In this document: positions 44,161-55,869 of the stretch, in pieces | Layout: each line of letters opens with the position of its first letter | Position numbering within the stretch: the stretch's first letter is position 1 | Assembly (NCBI GenBank): GCA_025331565.1 | Contig: JAFREQ010000047.1 | Coordinates: 1,478,001-1,542,000 of the forward strand | Origin: Holacanthus passer | Lineage: Eukaryota; Chordata; Actinopteri; Pomacanthidae | Direction: 5' to 3' | DNA: 64,000 nucleotides | Position numbers and translations under genes: made by a program | The notes under the pieces: model-generated | Database searches by the model: none | The model's input: the letters and a program-made list of their open reading frames with translations, nothing else | What the model was told of the DNA's origin: nothing

Positions 44161-47057
44161 TACTTTACTGTTACTCGTTCAAACAGAAAGCTCTGATAAA
44201 CCCACTGTATGCTACTTGCCCAGCACCAAAGAACAGAAATTATAAAGACTGTTATGAACTGTATTCAAGTTGAGTAATTATTGTATCACATAAATCACAA
44301 AATATTCTTACAAAGTACCGAGAGGCACACAGACACAGCCAGAGGGGAGAAATGTCTAATAAAATGACTGATATGATCCACTGCACTTTAACAGCTCAGC
44401 TCAGATCAGACAAACGTGTGTGTGCTTTAGACGTCACATTTTGTGTCTATACGTATTAGTGTGCATTGAGTTGCAAATGTGTGTGTGTGTGTGTGTGAGC
44501 ATGTCAGTGCAGAGCTCCCCTCTGCCGCGTGCTGATAAATGCAGCGACTGTGTGCTCTTCATCAGAGCTGGGAGTCTATTTGCCGTCTCCCTCTTCTTTG
44601 CAGAGTCAACTCAAAGGAGATAGTTGCTGAGAGGGAGAAATGTTTTAACTGAGCTGTCACAGTTTGTAGATCGCAACACGAGAAGATCTGAATTAGCAAC
44701 GACTGGGAAAGCTGTGTGTAGTCACAGGGTGATTGAAAATAGTTATTGCTCCCTCTGACTGTCCTTTTAGCACGTTTTCTCAAGTGAATGAAAGACTGGT
44801 TCTTAAAATCTGTGTGTTAACTGTGTACAACTTTATGAAGAATGATTTTCTCTTAAGCAGTGTTGCTCCCATAAAAATGCAAACAAATGTTTAGATGGTG
44901 ATGTCTAATATATATTTGATAAATACCTTATACTGCCTGAATAACTTATACTGCCTACATGCAGATAGAGCCAGTAACCTCAAATTGAAAAATCCCACAC
45001 CGGCTTTGAAAATGCCTCTGAAATTTAATAAGATTATTTTCCAATAATTTGGAAAATTTCCATTCAGATTAGCACCTAAATGTAATATGTAGATCTACAT
45101 ATATATTTGAGTATTAAAGGTTCCGATTCATATGGTTTCGCGACCTGGTAAAATCCCTTCTGTAATTTCAGTCGCTGGCAGAGGTTCAGTTCAATCATTC
45201 TCATCTCAAGTGTCAGGAAAAACAAGCACAGATGTTAGAAGAGCAGAGCGTCATAGTTTGAAGCGTCGCACCACTGACCAAGCTGCAGTATTTGACAAGT
45301 TGGGATTGAGAACACTGTGAGTGCAGAGTGTTTGTCCCAGGTTTTTCCAATGCTGATTCAAACCATGTTTGATCAGTCGACTTTTTCTGGCATCCAATAT
45401 GTCAAGAGATGATAACATTCTCCCACCGAGCTGCTCTGATCTGAATCAGCACGGATCGACAGTTTAAAAAGGGCAGCCCTCACTGCAAAAGAAAGACAAT
45501 CAATTTTTGTCCCATTCACAGATAAGATTGAGATCCGAGATGAGATATTCAAAGTTGGTGCAGCGGTGGGCCGACGCACTGATTAAATACTGATGTGTTT
45601 TTATGTCCAGAGAGAGTCAAGTAGTTAAAGCTCCTGCATCTCAAACTGTGAGATTCTCTTCTGTCCGTGACTCTCTCTCCTCTGTCTCCCTCTTTATTCT
45701 CTCAGTCTAAATGAGGAACAAATGCTCACTCTTGAGAGACTGTGTGAGTCACTTGGTTATAAAATGGTACCGGAGCAGATGATGGGATAGAATTGCAGTA
45801 ATCTGACAAAAAAGAAGGAAAAAGGTCATTTACATAATTCTGCTTTCTTTTTTAAAAAAAAACAACAATTTTGTAACTATAGATAGAGGCATTCTTCAAA
45901 ACTTTGAAAAATATATTTTTTAATTTGCAGTGCACTTAAAAACACTGCATTGTTGCAGTGGTGAACAAAACACTTATTCAAAATTGTCTGACAATCTGAA
46001 ATCTTGACCTAATGTTTTTCATTTGCACAAGCTTGTACCTTTGACTTGTCATCAAACAACCAGGTATATTGTAACTCAGCTGTTCATCTTTTGTGATGAT
46101 GAAACCAGTTTGATGCCGATCAGGTGTGGAAGTTCTTCACCTGGGCGAACCAGGGGCACACAAATAACTCCTCCCACTTTGCATCTATATATCCATGCAG
46201 TTAAAAGACCAACTTCCTGGTTGAACCTCAACTTACCATGATTATTGCAGTCATATGCACTCACGGCTCTCTTGTTTATGGAGGGATTATTAGTGATATT
46301 TGTCATGTGCCAACTTTCAGGTTTACCTCCAAATATAGTCGTTTAAATCCTGCTAATATGTTGGCTTGTTTACAGCTTGTATGATCGTCTGACTGCCTGT
46401 GTTTTCTTCATCATTTGACCTATTTTTAGCAGGTCAGCAACTTCCTTTTGAAATCAAATCATAAGCAGCGCTGATGTTGAGTCATTTGCGACATGATGTG
46501 ATTGGCAACATTCTTCTGGCAGAGCAGGACTCTTATGGAAATATTTTTTCCCGGCATTAGATTTGGATGATAAATCCCTTAAACAAACACGCACATTCAT
46601 CTACATTACACTCGCACAAAGATTGCGTCATTTGTTTACACACTCAATTATTGTGCAATGAAAACATCCACGCTGTTTTAATAAGAAAGAATTGCTACTT
46701 TCTGTGCCACATTTTTTCTGGTAGATGCCAGAATACCGGTAAAATCCATCCCTTCAAAATGAATCACGGTGGTTGAATCTCTCGAGGGGTTGAAATGGAA
46801 GACAAATACCTTAAAAAATGAAATTAAAGGAGCATAACTCTCTCCAACTGACAAAACATGTGATTCATCACTGCAAGGAAACGGTGCTCGCTGTTACGAG
46901 AAAGGCAGCGTGAACCTAATGCCAAATAAATCCAACTTGTACACACTGCTGTCCTGAAGAAAAGCCTGTTCCTTTTAAAAGACAGCTGTAAACACACACT
47001 GTGGACATCCATAATCTCTCTGCAGTGATCTAGTTTCTCTTCTTCCCATCTCACACC
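44161..47057. other. Intergenic, no gene established
   Basis: (GT)n at 44479-44497. An exon-like open segment at 45171-45316 is discussed in the findings. No other feature. Confidence 0.55.
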
Positions 47058-47082
47058 TCCCTCCTCCTCCTCCTCCTCCTCC
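47058..47082. repeat. (CTC)n trinucleotide repeat
   Basis: About eight CTC units in a CT-rich tract. Confidence 0.9.
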
Positions 47083-47158
47083 ATCCCTCCATGTGTTTCT
47101 CTCCGCCACTCCTGCCCCCGTCTCCCTCTCTTCGCAGGTTATATTAATGCTCACAAGT

Positions 47159-47357
47159 TATATTTTATGCCTCACGATTCAGATATGTGCACCCTGACTG
47201 CTGTTTGGAGAAGTTCCAATGTCTCCCAAAAGGCCATGAAATGTACCACTATGACAGACTCAAAGTTTCACATGAGTGGGTTATATTTATGCGCAATGAT
47301 TCACACTCTAGCTGACTACTTTTTGGAGATGTTCTGCCTTTTTCCCAAAAGGCCTTG
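47159..47357. repeat. Diverged tandem duplication, about 120-bp period
   Basis: The parts 47159-47242 and 47281-47357 align over TATATTTTATGC, GATTCA, CTGACT.CT, TTTGGAGA.GTTC and CCCAAAAGGCC. The order and spacing are kept. Confidence 0.65.
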
Positions 47358-47522
47358 GGAAGCATTTTCTCTCTCTCTCTCTGTCTTAGATTGCACCCAG
47401 AAAGTTTTTCCTCTTGCAAGCAGCTTTTACATAACGAGCAAATTATTTTTTGCTACTACTTTATAGAGGAGATAGAGAAAAATGGCAAGAGAGCAGCAAT
47501 GCTTAGAAAAATAAATGGCTGC

Positions 47523-47545
47523 TTTTTTTTTTTTTTTTTTTTTTT
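47523..47545. repeat. T23 homopolymer
   Basis: An uninterrupted run of 23 T. A second run of 19 T lies at 48023-48041. Confidence 0.95.
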
Positions 47546-49783
47546 GTTCGCTGGCTGGTCGCTGACATACAATGTAAAATCAATTGCATGATGCTAAATT
47601 TTAAAAAAAAATCAACAGGGAGAAAAGGCAGCTGAATAGAAACGAAAAAGTGCACTGAAATGCTGTGTTTGTTGTCGCCTGGCTGGATTCCAGGATGAAG
47701 AATCTGCTCCCACCTGTATGCTAAAGTATAATGCTCTCCTCTACATTTCACAGTAAGGCTAAAAACAACACCACAGTTTAGCAAATAAGTGAAGGTGTAG
47801 TTTGTCTGCGGTGACAGGCAGGTAACCTCATCGCTGTTCCACATGTGCGTAAAAGTGTATTTATACTGTAAGAGACTGCTGTATGTGGGTGCAAGTGTGC
47901 AAGTACTGTACATCTTAGTGTCAAAACCTCCTACGTGCCTGAAAGAACTTCTTACAGCTCTGTCAGACTCTGATGCGTCTGATTTGTTTCGTGCCCCAGA
48001 TGTTGCAACAGCTGTGCCGTGCTTTTTTTTTTTTTTTTTTTACATATGTTCATATATGTTATACGCACTTGTGCCAACCTGCACATTTGTATATTTTGTA
48101 TATTTGCTAGTGGGCTTTTATGTGCCAAAGCATTCCTGAGTTACAGACCTTCACAGGACACATTCTACCTATTCAGACACAGGTGTAACTAATAACATTA
48201 ATTATGAGTGAATTCCACGAGGGGCTCGGTGCCAGGGTCCTGCTATCGTGCACGCCGGCTCGCTGGCACGGCTCGCTGGCACACCTAAATGGAACACAGC
48301 CATCATAAACATCAGCGATCTCCCTGCCATGACATGTCAAAATATCCGCCGTGAGAAAGGTCTGCTGTGCTTGCGTGTGCTTGTGATGTGAAACCAATTA
48401 ATTCCAGCTGGACAGTCCATTGTAATTTCCCAGCTGGGGACGTGATAAGACTGGCTTCCTACAGCTTGGCGTGCTATCTGCTAAGAAAGCAAGGCAGAGG
48501 CCATATTGCAGTTCCTGTCTTGTATAAAACATATTAATGTAAGTGCAGTCTCCTCTGGCCACATGCTTTCCATAAAATGCAAATTTGTATATATGTGCTA
48601 TGATATCACCGGTAGTGGTATCAGTAATGTATATGTAGTAGAAAAAAATCATTTAAACAACTTGTTCAGTAATGTACAACTTTGTAAGCACATTAAGTTC
48701 TGACTTTAAGCTTACCTAACTCAAATGACATTCTTCAACTCAGAACGTGCGCAGACGAATAAAAAAAAAAGAAAAGCAGCGTATAGTGTTGAGTTAACAG
48801 AACCATTTTAGTTACAATAGCTGTCAAAAAGAAACTGGCTCGGTGCTGCTCATTTTGTCCGGCAGGTACCTGATCGTTCAGTCCCCAGCAGTGACCTGTA
48901 CAACAAAAGTGAGCAGCAGGCAGAAATATTAGGTTACAGCCTATAAGCCATTTTACCGTGAATGGCAGGCTGAGACGGCTTTACATTACCTTTTGTCCCC
49001 TGACTTTAAAGGCTTCCATTAGCTCGGGCACATGTTACATTTTTAACTACTGTAATGAGTCACCGGCTGGGTCAAAGATTTCCATTTCATTTTCATTCTC
49101 AGTCTTTTTATACATAACTCATGAAAAACAAGAGTAATACAGCAAACAGCTGTTGGCGTCTTTATTATTCTTTTACAAATGTGTCGACTTACAATAATTT
49201 GGCCATTGTTACTATTGTACATGATGTCTACAGTATGCTGGCATACTGACTAAAAGATTAATATTGCTGTGAACTTCAACAGTGGTCGTCTCTTTTTAAA
49301 GGACTGTTTCAGTTTGGTGTAAGCAGCTTTGAAAAAAACAGACCTAACCGACACATATACGTTCATTTTAATGAATCAGATCAGCCAGACAACAAGATTA
49401 TGGTGGTGATATTTTTGCATTTCCAAAGATAAAACCAGACAGTATTAACATTTTTCAATATAAATAATCAATAATTACATGTCACATTTGAAAAGTGACC
49501 AATAGAGCCTTTTGTACTTAAATAAATGTAATGAATATGATGTAATATAATGACAACAGAAACTACATCTACCTTGTTTCCTTGTGTTTTTTTTATAATG
49601 TGACACTGAAGTTAACACAGAAAAATATTAATACAATTAAAAGTAACCTTTTTTTTCAAATTGCATTTTGCCTTTGTAATAATGCAAATGATAAATGTTC
49701 TGCTGTGGTAGAGTCAGGTCTTCTATGATTTCTATGCAGGAACAGTCCAGAACATTTGTATCCGTATGCATTTTTCCCTTTAG
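47546..49783. other. Intergenic, no gene seen
   Basis: The T19 run is at 48023. Repeat-free segments lie at 48190-48500 (with a 13-bp perfect tandem duplication at 48257-48282) and at 48960-49080. Confidence 0.6.
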
Positions 49784-50880
49784 ATTCAAAATGGAAAAAT
49801 GTACGAGGTCACTGACAAAGCAGAGGGTGAAGCAGAATCTCCTGGGAGATCTGCAACCGTTTCCATTCTTGACTGTTTTGACCTGGAGGAGGACCTTATG
49901 CAGCTTATGGAAAGACCGGACCCCTCCGTGGATCTGTTCACGCATTGCACGGTCAAAGGAGGCTATCTGGAGGCGGGTGAGGTTAAGCTACTGAAGCTAA
50001 GTGAAAAATATGGAGTTATAGGCATCAATCCCTCCTACAACTTGTTTCATTCTGGCTGAAAGTTGTTTTCATAGTGTGTACGTGAAAATAAGAGCTTATG
50101 AAACTAAAGTCACACAGAGTCACAACCTGCTGTCATGGTTTGGGGATTTAATTAGTTATTTAGTTTTGTTATGTCCTCAGGCGTGTTTAGTTACTTTACT
50201 TCCTACCTTTGTGTGTTTCCAGCCTTTAGGATTGTTTATTGATTCACCTGTTGTCCTCTCTGTGCCAGGTTGTCTTGTCTTGTTTTTGGACTTTTGACTG
50301 CTGCCTGCACCCTGTCAAATTTGTTCGCCTGTTTGGACTGCCTTCCTTGGTTGTGACTCTTGTCTCCCTCACCATCCAGTAAACTTTTTGTCATCACGTC
50401 ATTGAACTGATCTGTTGTCTGCATTTGGGTCCACTCCTTGTGTCCCTGCTACCCCACTTACACAAATTACAACACTTAGCCCTTTATTGGTATATTATTA
50501 CCATCATTTACATTGTCTGGTCATCATGGCAGATAGCAGATATTTTGTTATGCAAGGCTCACCAAGCATGAAACACTGTCAACAATTTTCTCCATAAATC
50601 CTTGTGTTTTGGGTTGAAACAATTCAAAAACTCACAAAGCTTCCAGCACCAACTTTTTCACCATCTCCAATCCACTCGCTCATCTATTTCCCTCTGTCCG
50701 ACTTTCACAGATCATTCTGAGGCAGATGGTGGATGCAGCCATCCAAATGCATTCAAATGGGGTCTTTCACAGTGACATCAAGTTAGAAATTATCCTAATT
50801 GAAACTGAATCCAATGTCCCCCATGCCAGGCTGTGTCTGCTTTGTGAAGAAGGGATCCAACTACTGCTACACTGGTATGA
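49784..50880 (+). pseudogene. PIM-like serine/threonine kinase pseudogene
   Basis: The first segment (49784 to about 49990, after a cccttttag acceptor) reads TVSILDCFDLEEDLMQLMER then PDPSVDLF and KGGYLEAGEVK. This is the hinge region of the PIM-like kinases that are amplified in fish. The second segment (50711-50877) reads IILRQMVDAAIQMHSNGVFH then SDIKLEIILIETESNVPHAR. The catalytic-loop HRDxKxEN has become HSDIKLEI, losing Arg and Asn. Just after it, the LIDFG segment is deleted with a frame change; the sequence resumes in another frame as FVKKGSNYCYTG. The N-lobe with its lysine and the C-lobe are absent. A decayed LTR lies between the two segments. Confidence 0.88.
50131..50450 (+). mobile_element. 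LTR-like fragment between the kinase segments
   Basis: It starts TGTCATGGTTTGGGG and near its end carries TCTGCATTTGGGTCCACTCC, the U5-end motif also present in the solo LTR at 23816. The exact right boundary and a target duplication are not clear. Confidence 0.45.
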
Positions 50881-51155
50881 TATCTTGCTTCTGCTCCTGC
50901 TCATCACTGCCAATCTTTCACGTATAAACAAAGCTTTGCCCCATTTGACCTCTTTCTTTCTCCCTGTCTCCCTCCATCTTTGTGACTATCTGTGACCTTC
51001 ACCACCACCACCACTGCCACTATTGAACGCCATGTTTTTGTTTCTGTTTTCTTGTACTATTAGCACTACTGTTCGTGCAGTATTATTATTCATTTATATT
51101 CATATCCTCAGTTGCCGGTGAGGCTGGCGGGGCGGATCCCACTCTAGCGTTAGAT

Positions 51156-51228
51156 GGGGGATTAGCTCAAATGGTAGAGCGCTCGCTTAGCATGCGAGAG
51201 GTAGCGGGATCGATGCCCGCATCCTCCA
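51156..51228 (+). tRNA. tRNA-Ala (anticodon AGC)
   Basis: 73 nt beginning GGGGGATTAGCTCAAATGGT, with anticodon loop ttAGCat in stem CTCGC/GCGAG and T arm GCGGGATCGATGCCCGC, ending CATCCTCCA. As I recall vertebrate nuclear tRNA-Ala(AGC), it is identical. A TTTT terminator follows within 10 bases (from 51233). Right after that comes a LINE-like tail of the same type as behind the tRNA-Pro. Confidence 0.93.
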
Positions 51229-51284
51229 AAGTCTTTTGTGAATTTCCCCAGTGTGGGATGAATAAAGGTTTATCTTATCTGATC
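51229..51284 (+). mobile_element. LINE-like tail downstream of tRNA-Ala
   Basis: It reads gtgaatttccccagtgtggg then atgaataaaggtttatctta and tctgatcc. The match to the tail at 3816-3864 covers aatttcccca.tgtggga..aataaagg and TTATC units. I found no clear flanking duplication here. Confidence 0.65.
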
Positions 51285-51599
51285 CTATAGTCATATTCAT
51301 CATCTCAGTCTGTATCTGTATTATTGTAATTGTAATTACATTGTATTGCGCTTCTGTTGATGCAGCATGATTACATTCATTTAGATTCATATATATATTC
51401 ATTCATTATCTCTGTATAATACTGTACATTGTATTATACTGATCACTGGAACTGATATTTTGCACATTCACGTTGCACTGACACTTTTTTTTATTGCACA
51501 TTCATGTTGTTGTTGTTATTGTAATATAGTATTGTAATCCTGTATATATCTTTTTCATTTTCATTTTTATTCTTTAAATTTTGTACTTTCTTTTTTTAG

Positions 51600-51690
51600 C
51601 TCAAATGGTGTTCACAGAAGAAGGCAAAGGAAGAATTTCATTGTACAGAGAAACTTGTTTTAACTGTGCATATAACAATACGACTTGACT
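51600..51690 (+). mobile_element. Second LINE 3' end fragment
   Basis: It reads gaagaatttcattgtacaga, then gtgcatataacaatacgact and tgacttgac, close to the common 3' end of fish Rex/CR1-type LINEs. The preceding 300 bp may be its 3' UTR. Confidence 0.5.
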
Positions 51691-51733
51691 TGACATTGAT
51701 GAGAGAACTTAACTTCAACCTGTCCATAGGTAA

Positions 51734-51734
<1 letters not shown>

Positions 51735-51771
<37 letters not shown>
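51735..51771. repeat. (CA)n microsatellite
   Basis: About 18 CA units. Confidence 0.95.
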
Positions 51772-51776
<5 letters not shown>

Positions 51777-53186
51777 ATAACTGCCAGATTGAGGGACTTA
51801 GAAATCATGTTGTCTATATAGTACATTGATACTTTATACCATGATAAGAACATATACAGAATATAAGAACTTATTTTACCCCCTCGCACATAATGTCTTG
51901 ACATTATGGACATTTTCTGAAAAATGGTTTCAATCAAACTGCCAGTAAAAAATGTAACATAATAAGTACAAGAACCAGTATTACAATTACAGTAAAGGGA
52001 TGACTGTAATTCACTGCTTCCACCCTTGGATAGTCCAGCTATTTTGACCCAGCCTTCCTGTTGAGAGAATAGTAGCTTTGGCAGATTTAATTACAGTGTT
52101 ATGTAGTGGTTGTGGTTACACAACGGAACAACTGTCAAGAGTGCATTAAAGGTGTATCTGCCCACACATCCTGATATTCTCATTCAAACGTCGCTGCTTT
52201 CCGTTCTGTTGATTACATTGTGTCTCCACAACGTGGCTGCATTTACAACAATTAAGTGGTTAAGGTGTCAAACTTGAGAACTAATGGAGTCCCTGTGGGT
52301 TCAACCTGTGCAAGCTGTACAGTGCCATTAAGATGATTAAAACTCGGGAAAACTTCTCAGGTAAGGTCTTGTGATAATGTGTGGAGGAGTCTGAATACTT
52401 CTCCTGTGGTCCCCCATACTGAGGCCATGTACTTATTATTGTGCACAGTACAGTTAGATACACAATATCATAGATACAAAGTTGTATTTCCCCAAACTGA
52501 AAGATGTGATCTCTTCATTATGTGATAAACTTTCTCCTCAGGCTGCAAGAGAAAGATAAGATTCACCATTATTAAGTGCGGTAAGGGAGGCAAACAAACA
52601 AACAAAAAAGATCAGAAACGGCTGACATTTTATCGTTATCACCGTCTTCATTGGAGCATCAGGCTGATTTTATCTGACGCTGGCATTCAGTCAGATACCC
52701 CAACCAAGTTTTCATGATAGAAACCACTCAGAAAGGTCAGAGCCAGGCAGACTCAGAGGTAATGAAAGTTTGAATGAGAAGATAGAGAGTGAAACATTAA
52801 GACACTAAAATAGACCTTGCATCATCTGGAAACATAAAATTGATGGTGCTCATCCAATCAGCTGACGTGCTTATCTATATCCACAGTGAGTAAGTCCAGT
52901 CATGATTTGCATATAACCTATATAAATTGTTCCTCATAAAATGTATAAATTCAATAAATGAATATATTTACTGTTTGGATAATCACAAACAAAACATTTG
53001 ACTGCAAATTGCAAATTATACACCTTTTCTGCACAAACACAAGCGCAAAGTTTATTAAAAAGGCTAAGTTTCTGTCATAAGCATTCTTCATGCATTAAAC
53101 TCATAATATGAAACCATCCAACATATTTACACTCCAGCCACAGACAGCAACACCCAGCCTGAGACAATAACACTACCAGTAATTGA
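51772..53186. other. Intergenic, no gene seen
   Basis: AT-rich. A short exon-like stretch ends at a good donor (tcag|gtaagg, 52361) but has no recognisable homology. Confidence 0.6.
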
Positions 53187-53400
53187 TTAAAGGCACCCTG
53201 AGGAGTTTTCATCCTGACAAACACAATTCTGTTTACATTCAGCGTTTCTTCCCAGAAAATCTTTGTGTGTATTACTGAGATCTAACAAATGTGATGCATT
53301 TCTTTACTCATAAAACATTTGCAAAGTAAGTTTATTCAAGAACAAGTTGGAAAACACGCATTGTTTACATCCATGATTCATTCATTCATTGTGCTGGATA
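53187..53400. mobile_element. Partial copy of the MITE seen at 14854
   Basis: It starts TTAAAGGCACCCTGAGGAGT, matching the ends of the 14854-15166 element. The opposite end is not identifiable. Confidence 0.45.
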
Positions 53401-54748
53401 CAAACATACACATAAGATAGAAACTAGTTCATCCAAACATTTGCTCCACAGCTACTGGTCAAAAATTCCAAAAGCTATTCTTTTTAAAAACATACATACA
53501 AAAATAAATACATATACAGATATAAACACATACATACATACAAAAACTGATTCAATTCAATATGTCAGACGGCTGTGGAGTAATTATAAATAAAACAATG
53601 CAAAAGTGACACAACATCGTGTGACACGACCACACGTCAAGTTCAATGACCTTTGACCTTATGATTGTACATGGCTCTGCATCAGCCACAACTGGGACCA
53701 TTTCCACGTTGGAATGTGACAGCTGGAGCTGACAAAGCGCTGTACAGCAGTGTCAGATTGTACCGTTAAATCACGGAGCTGCTTCGCTTTCTGCTGGAGA
53801 TGAACTTTAACAAGTTAAGACATTAGCACACTTTGCTCAAAACGAAGTACTTATGGTTCTTTGCACCATTACCCTCTCATTGCAAACATCTGACCAGTCC
53901 ATGATTTACAGAGAAAAGATTCATCATTTCCGTTTAGTACATTTCATCAAATGTACTAGGGAAATAATTCATTTTCACATAATATCCCTCCCCAAAAAAA
54001 GGTTCGGAACAGATGAGCATTAATTGTCCAGAAACGTAATGTACAGTCAGCTCAGGGGGAAAAAAAAATCAACAACTTCTTTGCTGGATGAATAATTTAT
54101 GATAGCGGGGATTTTTTTTTTCCAGTTTGAATGCTAAATCCCATGCACACATTCACGCAGTACCAGAAACACACACATACACACGCACCTTGTTTCAAAT
54201 CATAAGACTTTTGAAGTCGGCAGCACATCTGCTTAGAAGGAAGAAAAGAAGGAAAAACTGACATTTGAACAAATGTTAGTACATAATTGATTTTCTTTTG
54301 TGTTTGAAGGTGAGACTGTGTGATAGCACAGGGGTATTATTCAGGTATATATTTGCATCCATTAGCTTATGCTCCTATAGTAATTTATCCTGTCTGTCAG
54401 CAGTTAAGTTCAACTGCGGCACAACGGCGACAAGAGCATAAAGTTGAGATACACAGGAAATTAAAGTTTGATTAACTCGTGTTTAGAATTTGTTTTCCTC
54501 CACATTTCCCTGTGAAATCAGTGAAAACCGGTGCGTGACGGGGGAAAGTGCTTTACACGTTATCAATATACAAAAGTATGACACTCATGAAATGATCAAA
54601 CATGGAACCTTCATGGAACAAACTGATTTCCATAAGTGCTTCTTTACTAGACAGCTTAATCCACAACATGGCATCATCAAATGATGAGATGGGAACAGAA
54701 ATATACCTTCATATCATCTCCTGAACTGATTACATTTCACTATTAGCA

Positions 54749-54750
<2 letters not shown>
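53401..54750. other. Intergenic, no gene seen
   Basis: Includes a catacata-rich tract at 53486-53545; otherwise AT-rich, no coding or RNA feature. Confidence 0.6.
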
Positions 54751-54783
<33 letters not shown>

Positions 54784-54836
54784 TGTGTGCGTGCGTGTGT
54801 GCTTGTTCTTGCGTGTGCTTGTTCTTGCGTGTGTGC
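54751..54836. repeat. (GT)n microsatellite with a 16-bp tandem repeat
   Basis: (GT)15 lies at 54751-54780, then a more varied tract in which gcttgttcttgcgtgt occurs twice in tandem. Confidence 0.9.
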
Positions 54837-55860
54837 TGTAAGGCTGGAGCAAAACCCCAGTGCAATCAGTTTTTAATTTCCCTGAAATCAAATTACATGG
54901 AAGGGCAATAACCAGAGCAGTGGACTATAGGAAAGTCATCTTGGAGATTATAAATCGACCCAGGAGTGTGTGAAAGTGTAAGCGCACGGAGTCTGTGTGT
55001 GTCAGAGTGTGTCTACATGCATACATATGTGTGTATTATATACATCCAACTATAAAATCGGCCACACAGCAGCAGTCGGGTAATGACATGCGTAACGGGT
55101 CAGAATGGAAAACTAATGTCATAGATGAATGCTGAGCAAGAAATCAACCCTGTAACAATCTGCTGACTGTTTTCTGTAAAGTCCTCACAGTACTGTACCC
55201 AATTAATAAGGTCATTAAAAAAAGAACTATTCGAAGGCGATGCCCGGCTCCATAATTTGTATTGATCCGCTGCAATGAGCTTATGCATGCTTGCATCAAA
55301 ATTGCTTTTCCCACAGCAGTTTACATCGAAGTGGGGAACAGGATTAAAATGGAGTGCGTTGTGTATTGATATTGGATCCCTTATACTTACTTACTGACTT
55401 GTAAATAACTTTCCTTTGCTGTTTGCGGTTTGCTCCATCATTTAACGTCCGTTTCTGACTCTTGAACCAGACAGACAAAAGCCAGTGTTTGCATATTTCA
55501 ACATTTGATCACGAGTTTGCTCTGTCGAACAATATTGTTGGCAAGTCATTTTTTTAAAATCAAAAACTATGTGATCAAATGAATTCCTATCAGCCAGGGG
55601 TGTGTTTGGCTAAATGGATTCACAAGCTGCTCTTCTTCTGTTGTTTTTCTGACGGAGCAGCCGCTCGAGGCAGATTTGCTGCCCCGGTGGCCAACGCGTA
55701 ATTTCGAATGGAGCTCTGCGACCTGCGCTATTAAAACACACTTGTTAATCTGTCAAGTTGTTTTTTAATAGGCCATCTCTGTGTTAGCTGTCTTTATAAG
55801 GCCTAGGGCACGATTTCCCAGTAAGTTAAACATCACCAATTCAGCACAGTAGGTGAGTTC
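54837..55860. other. Intergenic, possible conserved non-coding sequence
   Basis: No coding frame and no recognised repeat. The parts 55080-55320 and 55590-55770 are rich in TAAT and ATTA cores. Confidence 0.5.
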
Positions 55861-55869
55861 TTGGGCAAG

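Noticed and set aside
52280..52361. Possible small exon ending at tcag|gtaagg
   Set aside because: There is no clear acceptor and no homology to the PIM-like pseudogene 1.5 kb upstream or to any other family.
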